Assembly: GCA_015501585.1 (NCBI GenBank)
Contig: JADNRY010000011.1
Span: forward strand, 310,001-374,000
Length of the DNA stretch: 64,000 bases
From: Rhodocollybia butyracea
Taxonomy: Eukaryota > Basidiomycota > Agaricomycetes > Agaricales > Omphalotaceae
Reading direction: 5' to 3'
Below the pieces are notes generated by a model. The model had not been told where the DNA came from and ran no database searches. It saw nothing but the letters and a program-made list of their open reading frames with translations. Shown here piece by piece: positions 22,306-35,023 of this stretch. The position numbers and the translations under genes are program-made. The number at the start of each line of letters is the position of its first letter. Position 1 is the first letter of the stretch.

Positions 22306-25287
22306 TTAGTTCATATCTAAATCACCTTCATCATCGAACAATCCATCGTCCATCTCCCCAAGGATGTAGTCTACTGTATAACTTTCCTGTAACAATTTAT
22401 CCATCCTCGTCAGATGGCGCTGCGTATAAGGTATGAACGAGTCGATCAGCTCCTTCAGCGCAGTACCGCCCTTGACACTCGAAGAAGAATTCATATTTGA
22501 AATGTCCCCCTTTGAAAGTGCAATCTCCGCCGCTTCGTCCGTAAAAGTCTTCATCACATCTTCCGCAGTACGCAGTTTTAAGATGGCAAACAAAACTCTC
22601 TGAGCCACTTCGCTGGTTCTCGCGTTCGCGTTCCAATCCCGCGCGTAACCCAATAAACGGGTGAGATCAGACCCTGAAAGTGTTCGAAGAACTTCATCGA
22701 CAGCAAGATCACCCGAGATCGATTGAGACGAGGAATCTCGAGAGCCAACGTCCCGGAACAGAGAGAGAAGACGACCAGGTTGTTGCATAGCTAAAGCAAG
22801 TTGAATGGCCTTGCGGTAGTCGTTAAGTGAAAGATAATTATGATAATCTTGCTCCCTGAAGCGGATATTAGAAGAGTTACAACTTTAGGATCAATAGAGC
22901 ATACTTTAGGACCATTTCTTCACGTTGAGCCTCCTTTTCTTGATCCTGCTCTTCCGTGCAATCTTCCCAGAATGTGACGACAGAATCAGCGGCTCCTGAC
23001 AGGATGGTTTTTTCATCTTCACTGACAGCGAGTCCCCAAACCTAGATTATGGAACACATGAGCACCACCCAAATTCCGAATCACAAACAACGTACCTTGT
23101 CTTCGTGATTGTCCATCGTCGAAATACATTCTTCCTCCCGAATATTCCACAATTTCACCAATCCATCTGAAGCTGAACTCACCATCTGCATCCCAGCATT
23201 AAGAAAATCCACCCGAAGGACAGAGTTCGTATGCCCTTCGAACGTTTTGACGCACGAGAAATCATCAATATTCCACAGCTTGACCGTTTTATCGCCACTA
23301 CCAGTGGCCAGTACACGCTCATCCCTCCCAAACCGTACCGTCCAAACCCCTCGTTTATGTCCTTTGCATACACCAAGGAGAGTCAGAGACCCCGACTTTT
23401 GAGAACTATTGGAGGTGATAGTGTATATCTTTGCGGTACGATCTTGGGATCCGGATACTAACAGCCGGTCGTTTGGCGAAACGTCCAACGAGTTGATATC
23501 CTTTTCGTGAGCTTTTAATGTTGTTAGACTTTTACAACGGGTTGGATCTTCACTATCGGATGAGAAAAAGTCTACTTCGGAAAGGTCCCACATTTTGATT
23601 GTGCGGTCTTGGCTTCCTGTGAACATGAACAACGGGTTGGGAGGTGTCGTATCGTTTTCGGAAGCTTTGCGGGACATTGCTACCGTACCAACACTTTCAC
23701 TGTGGCCTTCGCAAATAGCAACACAATAGAAGCCCCAATCGGATTCCTCACCATTACCGCCGTGGTGGTTCGGTATCCATATCCTTGCAGACCGATCTTT
23801 ACTTCCACTAGCTAGCACACGTCCTCCTCCGCCCTGGTCTAATGCAAGGACTATGTCGGTATGTCCTTCCAAGAGACGAGCATCGAGAGTTTTGGAAGAG
23901 TAAACACGGATTAAAGAGGAATTTGTTGCGAGTGCGAAATGGGTATCGCGGAGACCCTGATTCGGGGATAAGAATGTGATGTCAACAATTTCGTCGTTGA
24001 AACCAATTAATTGACGTGAAAGCTGACGAGTGGCGAGGGAATGGAATAAAATGTTTTGGTCTGCGTGTACAGATATGATGCTTGACGTTTCTGGAAGATA
24101 GCTGATATGTAATTTTAATAACAAAAGAGTGGAATTAACTGCAAGACGTACATTCCGTGTACAATCTGTCGCTGCTCTTCAGAATCGTCTGATATCTTCG
24201 ACTGTTCATTGCCGAGAGTAAAAAGCGTGGTACCGTCTTTGACTTGCCAGATTTTGATTGATCCAGACTCTCCTCCAGTGAAGAATTTTAGGCTATTAGC
24301 ACCAGTACTCGAAGAAGGGGAGTCTTCATCTGAACGTATCAAGCCCAAAGCTTCCACACGTTCAAGGATAGGAAGGGTTTTGATTAATTTTGGGATGACG
24401 GCCTTGGCTTTTCCCTTTCTACTCGAATCTGTAGTGGCATTCATGATCGGCGAAAGGTCCCAAACGAGAACCACGGAGTCTCGTCCTCCACTAATCAACC
24501 ATCGTCCATCGGGAGAAACGTCTAACCCACGAGGAACTGAGGCATGTCCTTCGAGAACTGCAATAGGTTTTAGACCGCTACTTTTGGTTTGACTAAGCTC
24601 GAAAATCCGTATTCGAGTGTCGACAGAGGCAGTTAACAATTGCATCGACTCTCGTTGTCCGAGTGAGCTTGAGTCCTGAGGGAAGTTGAACTTTAATGCG
24701 CTGACGACGCCGCCGTGGCCTTTGAAAACGTGGGTAACGAATCCACGAAGTATATCCCATACTTTTACTACTCCGTCAGCAGAACCAGAGGCAAGGTAAG
24801 TGGAAGTTGGATCGGATTCGCAAACATGAATTGGGGCATCATGCGCACGAGAAACGACACGAATTGGAGACACTATGTGCGACGACGGTGGCGATGATTT
24901 AGGAAGCTCGAATACCCGAAGAGATAAGGAAGAAGTGAAAACCAGGAGATGGCCGGCAGACGGAGTAATGCAGAGGGAACTGACGGCTTGGGTGTCCTAA
25001 AATGCATGAGACGAATAACAGAGCAAACGAAAATGAAACTTACACCCAAAAATCGACATATCTCGGTGCCAGAAGTCACATCTGTGAGCAAAATTTCTTC
25101 TCCAACACATGTCACAATTTTTTGCCCGTCTGAAGTCGCTGCAACAGGACCAGATGTATAAAGAGGCGAGATTCTACGCGCATTCTTGAATCTGAATTCA
25201 AGGATGAGTTAATTGACACCAGATAACAGTCGTTTTTCGTACGTACGCGGTTCTTAGTTTTTTTGGCCGACTTGTTGGTACCGCCAT
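22306..25287 (-). CDS. UTP13: U3 snoRNP subunit Utp13 (TBL3), tandem WD40 protein
   Basis: Subunit of the UTP-B complex of the small-subunit processome in the nucleolus. Exon 1 starts at ATG 25285-25287 (MAVPTSRPKKLRTA) and ends at a GTACGT donor; exon 2 continues FKNARRISPLYTSGPVAA. Repeated WD40 units follow: LASGSADGVVKVWDI, LISGGRDSVVLVWDL, FTGGESGSIKIWQV, LASGSKDRSARIW, FTGSQDRTIKMWDL, LVSGSQDRTAKIY, LATGSGDKTVKLWNI and VSSASDGLVKLWNI. The C-terminal Utp13 domain (LRTLSGSDLTRLLGYARDWN, and HLTRMDKLLQESYTVDYIL) ends at TAA 22306-22308. An earlier in-frame ATG upstream of exon 1 lies in another frame and is not used in this model. Confidence 0.94.
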
Positions 25288-25534
25288 AAGGGAACAACCT
25301 ACAACCGGCGCTAACTTTTTTCTCATGTCCACATTCACCCACAAAGTGTCCACATCTAATTTGAGCAATCTGTCCAAGCTTTGATGTATAATTCATTCTG
25401 ATCCATTCTGATAATGCGAATGCGGTTAGAGCGATCTAAAGACTATGTAGGATGATCCGGAGATTGTGGAAAGAGATGTAGGTACGTAGAGATGCAAGAA
25501 AGAGAGAAAAGAAAAAAAATGTATGTACTGTACA

Positions 25535-26785
25535 TCATGGATTGGCAGTCCAGCGCTTTTCCAACAAAGACAAGGCCTCTTCAGCTTCCTGGCGCAATTT
25601 CATCTCATCGTCTGCTATTTTTTCTGCCTCGACCCGCTTCGTAGATTCCCTCTCCAACAATGTTTCCGCAGATCTGAGAGCAGATTTCGCTCTTGAAGCT
25701 TCAGCGTGTGCCTGTGCTAGTTGATCAGAAAGTCGAACAGAGAGCTGAACAGCATCAGAAGCTTGTCGGCGAAGCTCGGCGGATTCAGACTCGAGTCGTT
25801 CAATTGTTTTGCTGCTCGAGTCGCCCAGAGGGGCTAAAGGTGACTGAGATGAAGGGACGCGAGTTGGGTAGTTTGTTAAACCTATGAGAGAAGACCGACG
25901 GTCAAAGGGATGTAAAAGATCCTCGTCACTCTCGTCGTACATTTCCTCATCACGAGGCGTATGAGCTTCTTGTCGCCTTTCATCACAAGTCATAAGCTCA
26001 TCCTGCATCCTCATAGCTTCACATTTTATTGGCGGAATGGAATATTCTTTTCGAGGTCGCCCACGACGGCTTGGTGGAGCCTCCACAGCAGGAATCGGGG
26101 CCGTACTTGTACTAGAACCGCTTGCTGCTACTGCTGCAAGGGCCAATTTCGGAGTCTTGTTGCCACGGCCACGCTTGCGAGGACGTTTAGTTCCAGGCGG
26201 CGCAGACAGATTCACGGTCCAGTACGATCCAAAGCCAGGATCGGTCGCCGGGCGTGGTTTTCTCTCGAATAAACGATTCAGAGAAAGATGATGTCGCACA
26301 GATTGCTAGATATTGGTCAGGAAACACTTCAAGAAGAGAAATGATAACGCACTTTCCATGTCGGCCCAGCGGTTCTGTAATAGTCATATTTGCCTTCCAT
26401 TGCAGCATATATTTCTCTGATTGTGAGTCGTTTCCGTGGACTTCCTAGGATTGCACATCGCAGGATTACAGGCAAAGTATGCTGGGGTCTGCCTTCTGTA
26501 TCGGGCAAACAGTCCAACGAATCTGGGCAATTGGGATGCGGTTCATGATTGACAACACGTTGCGGAACGTCTGACTCTTCAGGCTGATTGTAGTCTATTG
26601 TCGTATTGTCGCTGATGTTGGATTCAGGCGAAGATGGTATTTCGTTTTCGGCGGAGGAATTGTGATTCAGTAGAAGCCTGTTTGCGCGCAATCAATCAAC
26701 GTACGGCCAAAAAGCATGCTATACGTTACTTGACAGTCTTTTTGCGGACTTCTATAGGGTTCAAAAGATCACGTAGACTAGCCAT
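25535..26785 (-). CDS. Forkhead-domain transcription factor
   Basis: Start at ATG 26783-26785 (MASLRDLLNPIEVRKKTVK); a short intron with GTAACG donor and AACAG acceptor joins to LLLNHNSSAENEIPSS. The forkhead winged helix follows: LPVILRCAILGSPRKRLTIR, EIYAAMEGKYDYYRT and, after an intron, WKQSVRHHLSLNRLFERKPR with GFGSYWTVNL. After it come AT-hook-like basic patches (KRPRKRGRGNK; SRRGRPRKE), a disordered acidic segment and a C-terminal coiled coil of about 100 residues (ERLESESAELRRQASDAVQL onward), suggesting dimerisation. Stop at 25535. Fungal forkhead proteins regulate cell-cycle and morphogenesis genes; the specific target here is unknown. Confidence 0.88.
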
Positions 26786-27081
26786 CGAGCTGGAAGTGTG
26801 GACGATGGGAAAAGTAGGTAGGGGGTTAAGTGGTTGTTGGACCCATTCTTTTATAGAGATTCAAATTCTCAGAGTCACACATGCTTCCATTGTTTTTCTC
26901 AGATCTGAATCTGATGAAAAAAAGATTGGCGCATTGTGTTTTATATATTTATTTGGTACTTGTTGTACTTTTTACATACAGCCGTCCACAACATCCCCCA
27001 CAAAGGGATGCCAAAGGGGATGTAGAAAACAAAGTTTAGATTAATATAAATACATGTTATAATCGACTCATTATGATAATA

Positions 27082-30000
27082 TTACAGCTGACCGTACTGA
27101 CTGTACTGATTATAGTTGTAGTTGTAGTCTGATACCGGATTCAAGACGTTCATACTACTATCAGGCATCCACCCAACTGGACCGCCAAAAGCGTTCAAGT
27201 CACCACTCGGTCTGGGTTGTGTCGTATTTGGAGGAGCCATTGGCGCTTGTGTTTGTTGGCCGTGGCGCGGCCACCATTCATAGCCCTAGAAACGTGCAGT
27301 CTGAACAGCCAAACATTGATCCACATCTCGGAGTGCACTTACAGGATAGTAAGATGTCGAAGGTTCGACGCCAGGAACATCCAGACCCTGCGAATTTGTG
27401 CGTTAGGGCTCGAAGGTGCCTCAAGGTGGCGAAACTCACCAGCATGTGGGCCATGATCTGCTGGCTCAAATCTGCGACGCCAGCCTCTGACTGATGTATA
27501 GGCGGTTGCTGACTTGCTGTAGGGAACAGCTCGCGCTGTGAATAATCAGAAGTTTTCTCCGTACCGAAAGCCTCGTCAACTTGGCGCTTTGTTCGGGCCA
27601 CTTCCAACGCCTGATAATCACTAGTATCGAATCCACCACCAAGCCGGACACCTAAATACCACCATACTTCAGCAATTGAAAAGTAGAGATGGGAATATCT
27701 AATGACCTGATAATAGATCTTTTGCTCGGGAAGCAGAAGGCCAAAGGTACTGTGGCAAAAAAAAAAAAAAAAAAAGTTAATACGAAAACTGGTGATCTGT
27801 TTCTAAATAAAATAAGAATTACCGCCATCTCTTGTAAAGCTTCTAAACATTGTCGTAGGCCATGGGAAGCCTGAACGTTCGAAGGACGAAGAGTTACTAC
27901 ATTCTCATCAGAATGGAACAAATACAACATTATGAATCGCATACATGTCAACAGGTGCATGATCCTACGACAGAGAAATTAACATTGTCAGAAGACACAT
28001 CTATTAAGCGTAGGTGACCTACCCAGTACTGAGCATATAGGCTGTCAAAAAGGGCGAGCATCGTTTCAGCGTAAAAGTTTCCCGCCAGGCGGTCACTGCA
28101 AGGCCCGTAAATTTTAAGGAAAATAGATTGAAACGAGGGCAAACCAATCGCGCTGAGATGGGTAGCAGCTCCTTGAGCAAGGTCAAATGCTTTCAGCTCT
28201 AAGGAAGCCCTTCGTGAAGAGAAATCAATCCTGAAGTGAGTTAGAACGGCGAGTCTGACCACAACAAGTAAGGAAAATATACCCTCTCCAATTCGGGATG
28301 CTATAGATTTGTTTTATTAAGTCAGTTTTACACGTCGAATTATCCGCGGAAAGAACCCACAATGCTCTATTGAGTAACAGAACAGTGCCCCAATACCGAA
28401 TATGGACAAGAAGAACCTGTGGTGGTGGGACGTTGCGTTTACTAGCCACATCGTATCGCAATCCGTCGGGTAAATTCAAATACCATTGATCAAGCTGCAT
28501 TTCGAATGTGTGGAACAACGTCCGGCGAGGAGTGGTATCGGTGACAGTGATTGGGTACAGTTTCGTAATGATTCTACCAAGAATCAAGACTTTTCGACAA
28601 GATATGAGTCTAAAATCAACATTGAAAGAGCAAAGCTTACTCAAGGTTCCGGTAGCACGCTGGCACGCAATAGTATGACAGGGTGTAGGGGAATATAGAA
28701 CTTTCAAGGAATCAGAAGCCAGAGGGCTCCAGAGCTCTTGATCTTCCTGAAAAAGGTATCTGTTTGAGCAAGTTGTACTTTTAACAGGTACCGAGATTTT
28801 CCCACCTCCTCCACTTCCGGTAATGGCGTATCGAAATCTTCATCCCGAATGATAATCGGTCGCCCCATATAGACGGACCCATACCTTGAATGAATTGAGC
28901 ACTTTGTCTGTGTGTAACTGAATTGAGCACTCACCTGTCAGCTAAACAGCACGACCACCATATTTGTCTGCGTGTTTGAGTTTCCTCTTTGGAGAATAGA
29001 TTGTGACTATGTTGCTTCCAACTGTCGGAATTTCGATGCAAGCCCAAGTCGATAGCCTACCCAAGTTCATTTTGGAGCACAACAGCATCTCATGACGACT
29101 TACCATTCGAATAGCCATACCTATCACAATACAATCGATCCACCCACATGAGATGGTAGCGTGACGAACACAAACGGAAAAACATACCAATATAGATCCA
29201 TCCCTAGAATGAAGGTTATGAGGATCACCTCTTGATCTAAATAGCAGTGAGAATGCGCATTACCTGTTCCATAGATCCCAGACCAAACTCCCGGTAACCA
29301 AGAAGCAGTAGAGATTGAACGGTCGAGGGTCTGGAACGATCAATGATCTTAGCTGATATTATCATTAAAACCTGAGCAGATGGACGAGGCAGGGTGACCC
29401 ACTGAGAATTATCATGGCTTGTTCGAAGTGTTTGGCTCCCCCTTCCCACATTTGAGTGGAGGTGGAAGGTTTTTCATCGCCACAGAATCGAGCGGTGATA
29501 GAGAACATTGTGAGGAGTAACAGATTGGTAACCTTTTGGGATGATTCAGGCTTTGGCGATGACGATACTACCGGGGGCGTGTTTGCTTGCGTTTGGCTAG
29601 TCAGAATGAGGATGAGAATGCCATAAGATAGACCGAGGTTGCTTACCCATTTATCCTAAAACAGGTTAGCTGATATGATTCAGAAAATGAAATCTCATAC
29701 CTTGCATTGAATTCTGACAGAAAGCGGCTTTTGTTTATAACTGGAAAGACTGGGTGGCTGCGTGGTATAACAACGTCAGCTCGAAAGCGGCACAAGAAGT
29801 GGAAACAGTCACATGTATGAAAAGTAAAGGTCCACCAAGTTCGTTTGTACGTCGATTGGAGGAAGTGTGACTTCGATGTTCTCCTCTTGGACCGTCATGG
29901 CGGCAAATTGTTTGGAGGGTGGCCATACACGAGCCATGGGCATTTTCCTGTGGGGTCGTTGAGATACCATACGTATAGGATATGAACATAGAAGTACCAT

Positions 30001-31251
30001 ACACCACCTTCCACTCGATCATCTGTACGGTTATTTTTGCTGAGGAACTGAAGACCACTAGTTTTGCCGTGGTACCTAATCTATATGGGGATCAAGCGGA
30101 CCGTCAGACGTGCGGTAAGAAATGTACCAACCTCTTGGTTCTCTGTAAGGGATAGTTCCCCCATTCCCTCAGTTATCTCGTCACTCTTTTCGTCACCCGA
30201 CTGAGCATCGAAAGTGTACATGTCATTCCAATTGGGATGCCCTTGGGGGTCAGTTGGCGAATCGAGACGCCTTCTCTGAGTTGCGGGGCCGTCTGATGTT
30301 GAAGATGCAGGTAGGTTATATGACTGAGAAGGGCCTGAGGAACAAAGACGAGTCGCAAGATTGTCTTGCCAATCTTGAGTTGGAATAATGGATAACCCCC
30401 GGTCTGATATTGGTCGTCAGAGAACCAAGCGGATCAATCATCGGTGTATGGAAGCATACCTTGTGTGAGGGAGACTTTTTCTCGTGAGACCCGCGACTGT
30501 CTCCTCGAGCGCGATTGATCACGACCAGCAACAGTGCTACCATTGCTCCGCAGTACAGACGCAAAGAAATCCTCTTTTGTTGCACCTTGAGGTTGAAAGC
30601 GTCTTCCAGATGGACCCTGTCATTGAGTCAGTTTCTTGGGCATCCGTTCTACATGGATGGACGCACGTAAGGTCCCTGATCAACTCTATTCAGTATTTCG
30701 CGTGCAAGGTCATCTCGGCGAAGGTCTGCAACAACGCCTTGTACACGAGGGTCGGTGCATTGCAGTATGACCCCAAGTAACGATTCAACTTGGTGCCATC
30801 GTTGCTCGATTGCACGAATGTATCCCTTGGGTGGGCCACGCTTGAAACTCGGGCCTAGAAATGTACAGGCTTTGAGAAGATTAGTGCGGTGATATGAGAA
30901 CAGGAACACAGATACTCACTTGTTCCAGACAAGGCACAACTTTTACATGGTGTTCCTTCGCTAGCACCTCTTTCACACTTGGATTTTGTCTGGAGAATTA
31001 GTTGAGTGAACTGGGTTAGCGACAGTTACAGAATGCTTAAGACCTTTCGACAATTATCACATGCTTTCAAGAGAAGGCCGCGTTTGAAGAGCAGGTTGAG
31101 GAAGAGAAAGAAAGGTTCTCGAGTTAAGAGATGATTTTGAACTCCGAGATGTTTATTTAAGCTTACCACGGCTACTTCTACTTCGCTTTCCGGAAGCCGC
31201 CTGAGTTTCTGGAATATCGCCGTCTTCGGAGTCGGATTCTTGCCAGTCCAT
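27082..31251 (-). CDS. Zn(II)2Cys6 fungal-specific transcription factor
   Basis: Starts MDWQESDSEDGDIPETQ at ATG 31249-31251. The zinc cluster is split over three exons: ACDNCRK, then TKSKCERGASEGTPCKSC, then the last cysteine (CTFLGPS), spacing C-x2-C-x6-C-x8-C-x2-C-x6-C. It is followed by the basidiomycete linker KRGPPKGYIRAIEQRWHQVE, a likely dimerisation helix. The middle homology region is recognisable: YGSVYMGRPIIIRDEDFDTP, LDQWYLNLPDGLRYD and LLVHIRYWGTVLLLNRALWV. The C-terminus is Asn/Tyr-rich (SDYNYNYNQYSQYGQL), ending at TAA 27082-27084. There are well over ten introns. Targets are not deducible. Treating 27.1-31.3 kb as one gene is supported by domain order and shared strand, but individual exon borders are approximate. 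Confidence 0.85.
27757..27775. repeat. Poly(A) tract of 19 bases
   Basis: A homopolymer run inside the transcription factor gene (poly-T on the coding strand), in an apparent intron just before an acceptor, where it can act as the polypyrimidine tract. Confidence 0.8.
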
Positions 31252-31737
31252 GACAGAAGCAGAACAGATGGGCGTTGTAAAGATATGTGCAGATTTGTGC
31301 AGGCAAGGAAAAGAACAAAGTAAAGTAAGACACTAGTCACGTTTACTGAATACTCCTTGTCGCAGAAGTTGACAAATAATTAGCGATCGGTAAATTTTAC
31401 ACTGAGCGTCCGATCATTAGACGCTGTTGTTCGACGATGAAGGCAAGAGCTGCATCACGGCGTCAAATTAACAAGAGCAAATCAAGGTGGATCAGGATAT
31501 CTGATAAACTCTAAAAACCTTGATTACAAGAAGCTTCTGAACATACATTTCAGCTGCCAGCTTCTCATCCGAAAAAGGCTTGCGCTTGCTCAAATTTTGG
31601 CTACGAAAACTCCAAGAGTCCTCAGGTCTGGCGTGCTATGGACTGAGATTGGAAAACAAAATAAGTAATACAAAGTCCGCTTCGATATCGATACCAATTC
31701 CGCTGACAATGTACGAGACTGCCTAAACCTTTCAGCA
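31252..31737. other. Intergenic, promoter side of the Zn2Cys6 gene
   Basis: About 490 bp with no coding signal. It holds the upstream region of the transcription factor and the 3' flank of the NIPSNAP gene. No specific element recognised. Confidence 0.5.
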
Positions 31738-33073
31738 TCATTTCAAAGGACTATACGACAAAGGGGAGAGGATAAAAGAGTCCATGGATCTAGCCAGTTG
31801 CGACGTCTAAACAGTGAATGTAAACATCAGCCAAAATACTCATTGAACAAAAGCAGCATTTTACTTTGTCAACTGTCTCCGCCCAGCCGTCAATCTGCCA
31901 CGCTTTTTCTCGAGTTTCTTTTCGAGTTTCGAGGTTACTGATACGATAGTAAGAATTTGAATCCAGGATGCATCCAGATGACCTACCGGTATTGCCACAT
32001 ATCTGGAAATTCACGTATTTGGAACAATTTTTTGAGATGATCTTTGAATGCACTTACGATGTACCTGATGAAGCCGGCCAACTTGACTGAACCAAGCACC
32101 TACTGGTTCAACGAACTTCCTCCGAGCATCGATGCCTTTGCGCCTGCAGCTATGTTCAACCAAATGTCCGACATGCTCATGGTAAAAGTGCTTTACCAGG
32201 CATGTTCCCATCCTAACAACGTCCCAGGAATCAGCTGGTAGCTCCGAAGTTCAAAGATCCCCCCTTGGGCGTGTGGCGGAGCGGTGGGAAAAAAGGCGAA
32301 CTCTTGGTTTAACTGGGAAGACCGAGAATTCATATGAGGGAGCATGGCTTCATAGTTTTTCAGGTGCTGAAAGGGACCCATGAGTATTTGGTTGATACTC
32401 AAGTTAAAACACGTACGTCGGAGTTCTTCACTAACTGAGCCGTTTTGTCGTATCCCCCATAGTTCTCATATTCGAGTATGTGCAAGAAGGTGTCTTGCTG
32501 GCCGACAAACGTCTCCCAACTACCAGTCAGCTTTACGTGAAGGTTCGAGTCCCCGGCGAGGCCCGTGTAGTATTTTTCCCTAATGTCGCGTCATTTACAG
32601 AATGTTTGTAAGAGCCTCGGTACCCACGCTGCTTCCTTGTACTCCTTGGTTTTGTCTGGTTTTACGCAGTGAACTATATCCGTGCAGGAATCAACTTATT
32701 GAACCACAGAAGGAAGATGGAAAGAAACGCACACTCGAAACCATGAACATATTTACCACGTCCGACCTATAATGATGTCAACTTGCGGGGCACAAGAGTG
32801 TGAGGTTGAAGGAATCACCAGCCTCGAATGCTTGGTTTTATGTTAGCAGAGAGTGAGGATCGATTCATTTTCAAACACACCTGTTGAACATCTGCTTCTC
32901 CAGCTTGCTGAGCTTCCGGTGAGCCGTGTAGAATAGACTACGCATATCCATAAGTCATCCAGATTGAAAAGACGTAAAAGTTTTTTTTGATAAAGCACCT
33001 TCACAGAGATAGACCTTCTAGAGGCGGTAAATAAAGCATTTGTTACAGGTCGTTGAGCTTGCAGTCGAAACAT
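31738..33073 (-). CDS. NIPSNAP-family mitochondrial protein
   Basis: The N-terminus MFRLQAQRPVTNALFTASRRSIS is a basic, hydroxylated presequence for mitochondria. Two NIPSNAP (dimeric alpha-beta barrel) repeats follow: the first with LTGSWETFVGQQDTFLHILE and NYGGYDKT; the second with GGIFELRSYQLIPGTLLGWE, RRGIDARRKFVEPVGAWFSQ and VGRLHQVHR. The end is reached by splicing AETVDK (GTAAAATG donor) to TSQLARSMDSFILSPLSYSP, giving the typical C-terminus and TGA 31738-31740. Several short introns. NIPSNAP proteins are mitochondrial; in animals they take part in mitophagy signalling, but the fungal role is not established. Confidence 0.88.
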
Positions 33074-33220
33074 AGAGAGAGGGTCGTGGTATCTGAGAGA
33101 CGATTTCTATTATCTATGACGTAAGCGAGGTATAACCGGGGACGTCTTCGGTGGCTTTCCGCTCAATTTCCGCAGAGAGCGACCTTTGTTATAGCCGTTA
33201 TGTATGTACTACAGACCTGG

Positions 33221-34947
33221 TTAACGTGGCGAAACTACTTCACGAGCCCACATTTCATGAACACACCCTCTCCTTGCAACTTCTCGTACAAAAAGCAACC
33301 TATAGGCTGAGATATTACTCGTTGACACGAGAGAGCTACATTCATGAAGTGCCCCATCTTCGATAGGAGTACATCTAAATGGTGCATTCGAGTTCACCTG
33401 TGCATGTTAAATAAGACGATAAAACCGTCCTGGCATTACTAGTACTCACCCACTCTTCATCATCACCAACGCGAACATTAAGACTAGCTGCCGCCACCAG
33501 AATAGATCTCGCATCTTGATCTACGAGAAAAGCAATTTCTATGACGCTGGCTGATGAAGAACCAAGTAAATCGATGCTAATAGTGCTATCTTTCTGGACT
33601 CCTGTAGTATAGTCAAACCCTGATGCGATATGGATCAACGAAAGTACCTCGCGGTAAACAGAAGGCAGTTTCGGGTTTTCCATCCACAGCATGCGAAGGT
33701 GGGTGTAAAAGATAATCATTCGTGTCGGTTTCTTTGAGCGATTCGCGATGATGCCTCTCAATTTTCAGCATGTGAGTTGTAGACTCGACATCTATTTGCG
33801 TAGCTGGAAGGAGCGATACAGTTGTTTCTAGTAAGCACGGAAAGCCGACGCAGGGTGCTCGGTGTCCCGAGGGAGGAGCCTGTCTTTCAAAGGAAACGAA
33901 AGGAACAGATTTGCCAGTGCAAGGAGGACTTTCGCAAGTCATTATTGTATCAAGATATTTCGCTGCTTGAAACTGAACGTTTGAACGTTCAAAACTCGTC
34001 AGCGATGTAAATGGGGGTCACGGCTTTGAATCTACGCACTATGTGTCTATTATTTCGCTCCTCTCCTTCTACGCCTTGGGTAAAAGCTATCCCTCCTCCC
34101 AGCTCAATGCCTTGGTCGAACCAAACCTCCGGGTACACATTACCAAGCACGGAATAATAATTGTCAGCCATCTGCATCTCTTCATCTGAAGTATTAAGAT
34201 ACTTCAAAAGAGCAAGAAATTCTTGAGCCCGCCCTGGTCTCATTATGGAGCCATGCCCCAGCCACGCAAAGGAAGTATGAATGCTTTCTCCGACGCGTAT
34301 CCGTTTCAGTTCACTGGAGAGCATCTCATGGGGAGGCAGGAGATAGATTGCGGAGGTAGACTTTCTCATCCGGACTCGAAGAGCCCTTATGATCTCCGGG
34401 AGAACAATGTAATCATCATCCTAAGAACGCAGTTGAGTTGGCTGTAATTAAGAAACAAGTCGAAATTCAACGAACTTGGATGTAGCAGAATTCTGTTTCG
34501 GCTTCAGCACAACCGAAGAACCGTGCTTGAAAATACAGGTTGGAGACAGAGTTTGTGATTTTGAGACGATTTTCTGGGCATTCAGCGAAATCCTAATATA
34601 GAATATAGGAAACAAGTTGAACGGCAGAAAGGGACAAGACGCAGTACTTCTTTCGAGATTCTATTTGGGCTGTTATTCCATATATGAATGCTCGCAAAAA
34701 CATCCGTCTGTTGACAAAGATTCTCTACTATTTGAATGACGTTGGGGAATCGAGACCAGTTCAAGATGATAGCTGTAGTGTCGGCAGTACGCGTTGGATG
34801 TGAGATCAGCCTCTGCGTTGAACCATCCAATATATACGAGGCTGGGGAAGAGAGAACCTCTTGTTTTTTATTGGCCAGAAAAGCGATAAGAGCCGAAGTT
34901 ATAGCTCCCCAGAACGCTATAAAGCAGGATCTGGTAATCCAGTTCAT
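33221..34947 (-). CDS. Putative type II membrane glycosyltransferase with C-terminal beta-rich domain
   Basis: Starts MNWITRSCFIAFWGAITSAL, a signal anchor with a short cytosolic tail as in Golgi glycosyltransferases. The catalytic-like part has TADTTAIILNWSRFPNVIQI, FASIHIWNNSP, then (after introns) ECPENRLKITNSVSNLYFQA, and a DDDYIVLPEIIRALRVRM segment whose DDD resembles the metal-binding DxD of GT-A enzymes. Further on: HTSFAWLGHGSIMRPGRA and ADNYYSVLGNVYPEVWFDQG. The C-terminal third (HPPSHAVDGKPETAFCLPRG, STISIDLLGSSSASVIEIAF) has the look of a discoidin/F5-8 type sugar-binding module. The last exon, after a GTGAGT intron, ends REVVSPR at TAA 33221-33223. Acceptor and donor sugars unknown; the family call is moderate. 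Confidence 0.6.
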
Positions 34948-35023
34948 GTGAAGTAGCTAGCGTGAGAACTTCCTTTCCTTCCTTTCGCTCTGATATGGAC
35001 GGACTATCTCTCTCTTTACAACC
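34948..35023. promoter_or_regulatory. 76-bp divergent promoter, glycosyltransferase-like / MoaA-MoaC
   Basis: The two ATGs are only 76 bp apart. The interval holds a pyrimidine-rich TTTCCTTCCTTTCGCTCT run (about 34970-34991) on the moaA-moaC strand, common in fungal core promoters. Confidence 0.45.

Noticed and set aside
27757..27775. Poly(A) run as a retroposition scar
   Set aside because: It lies in an intron of the transcription factor and suits a polypyrimidine tract on the coding strand; no target duplication or retrocopy next to it.
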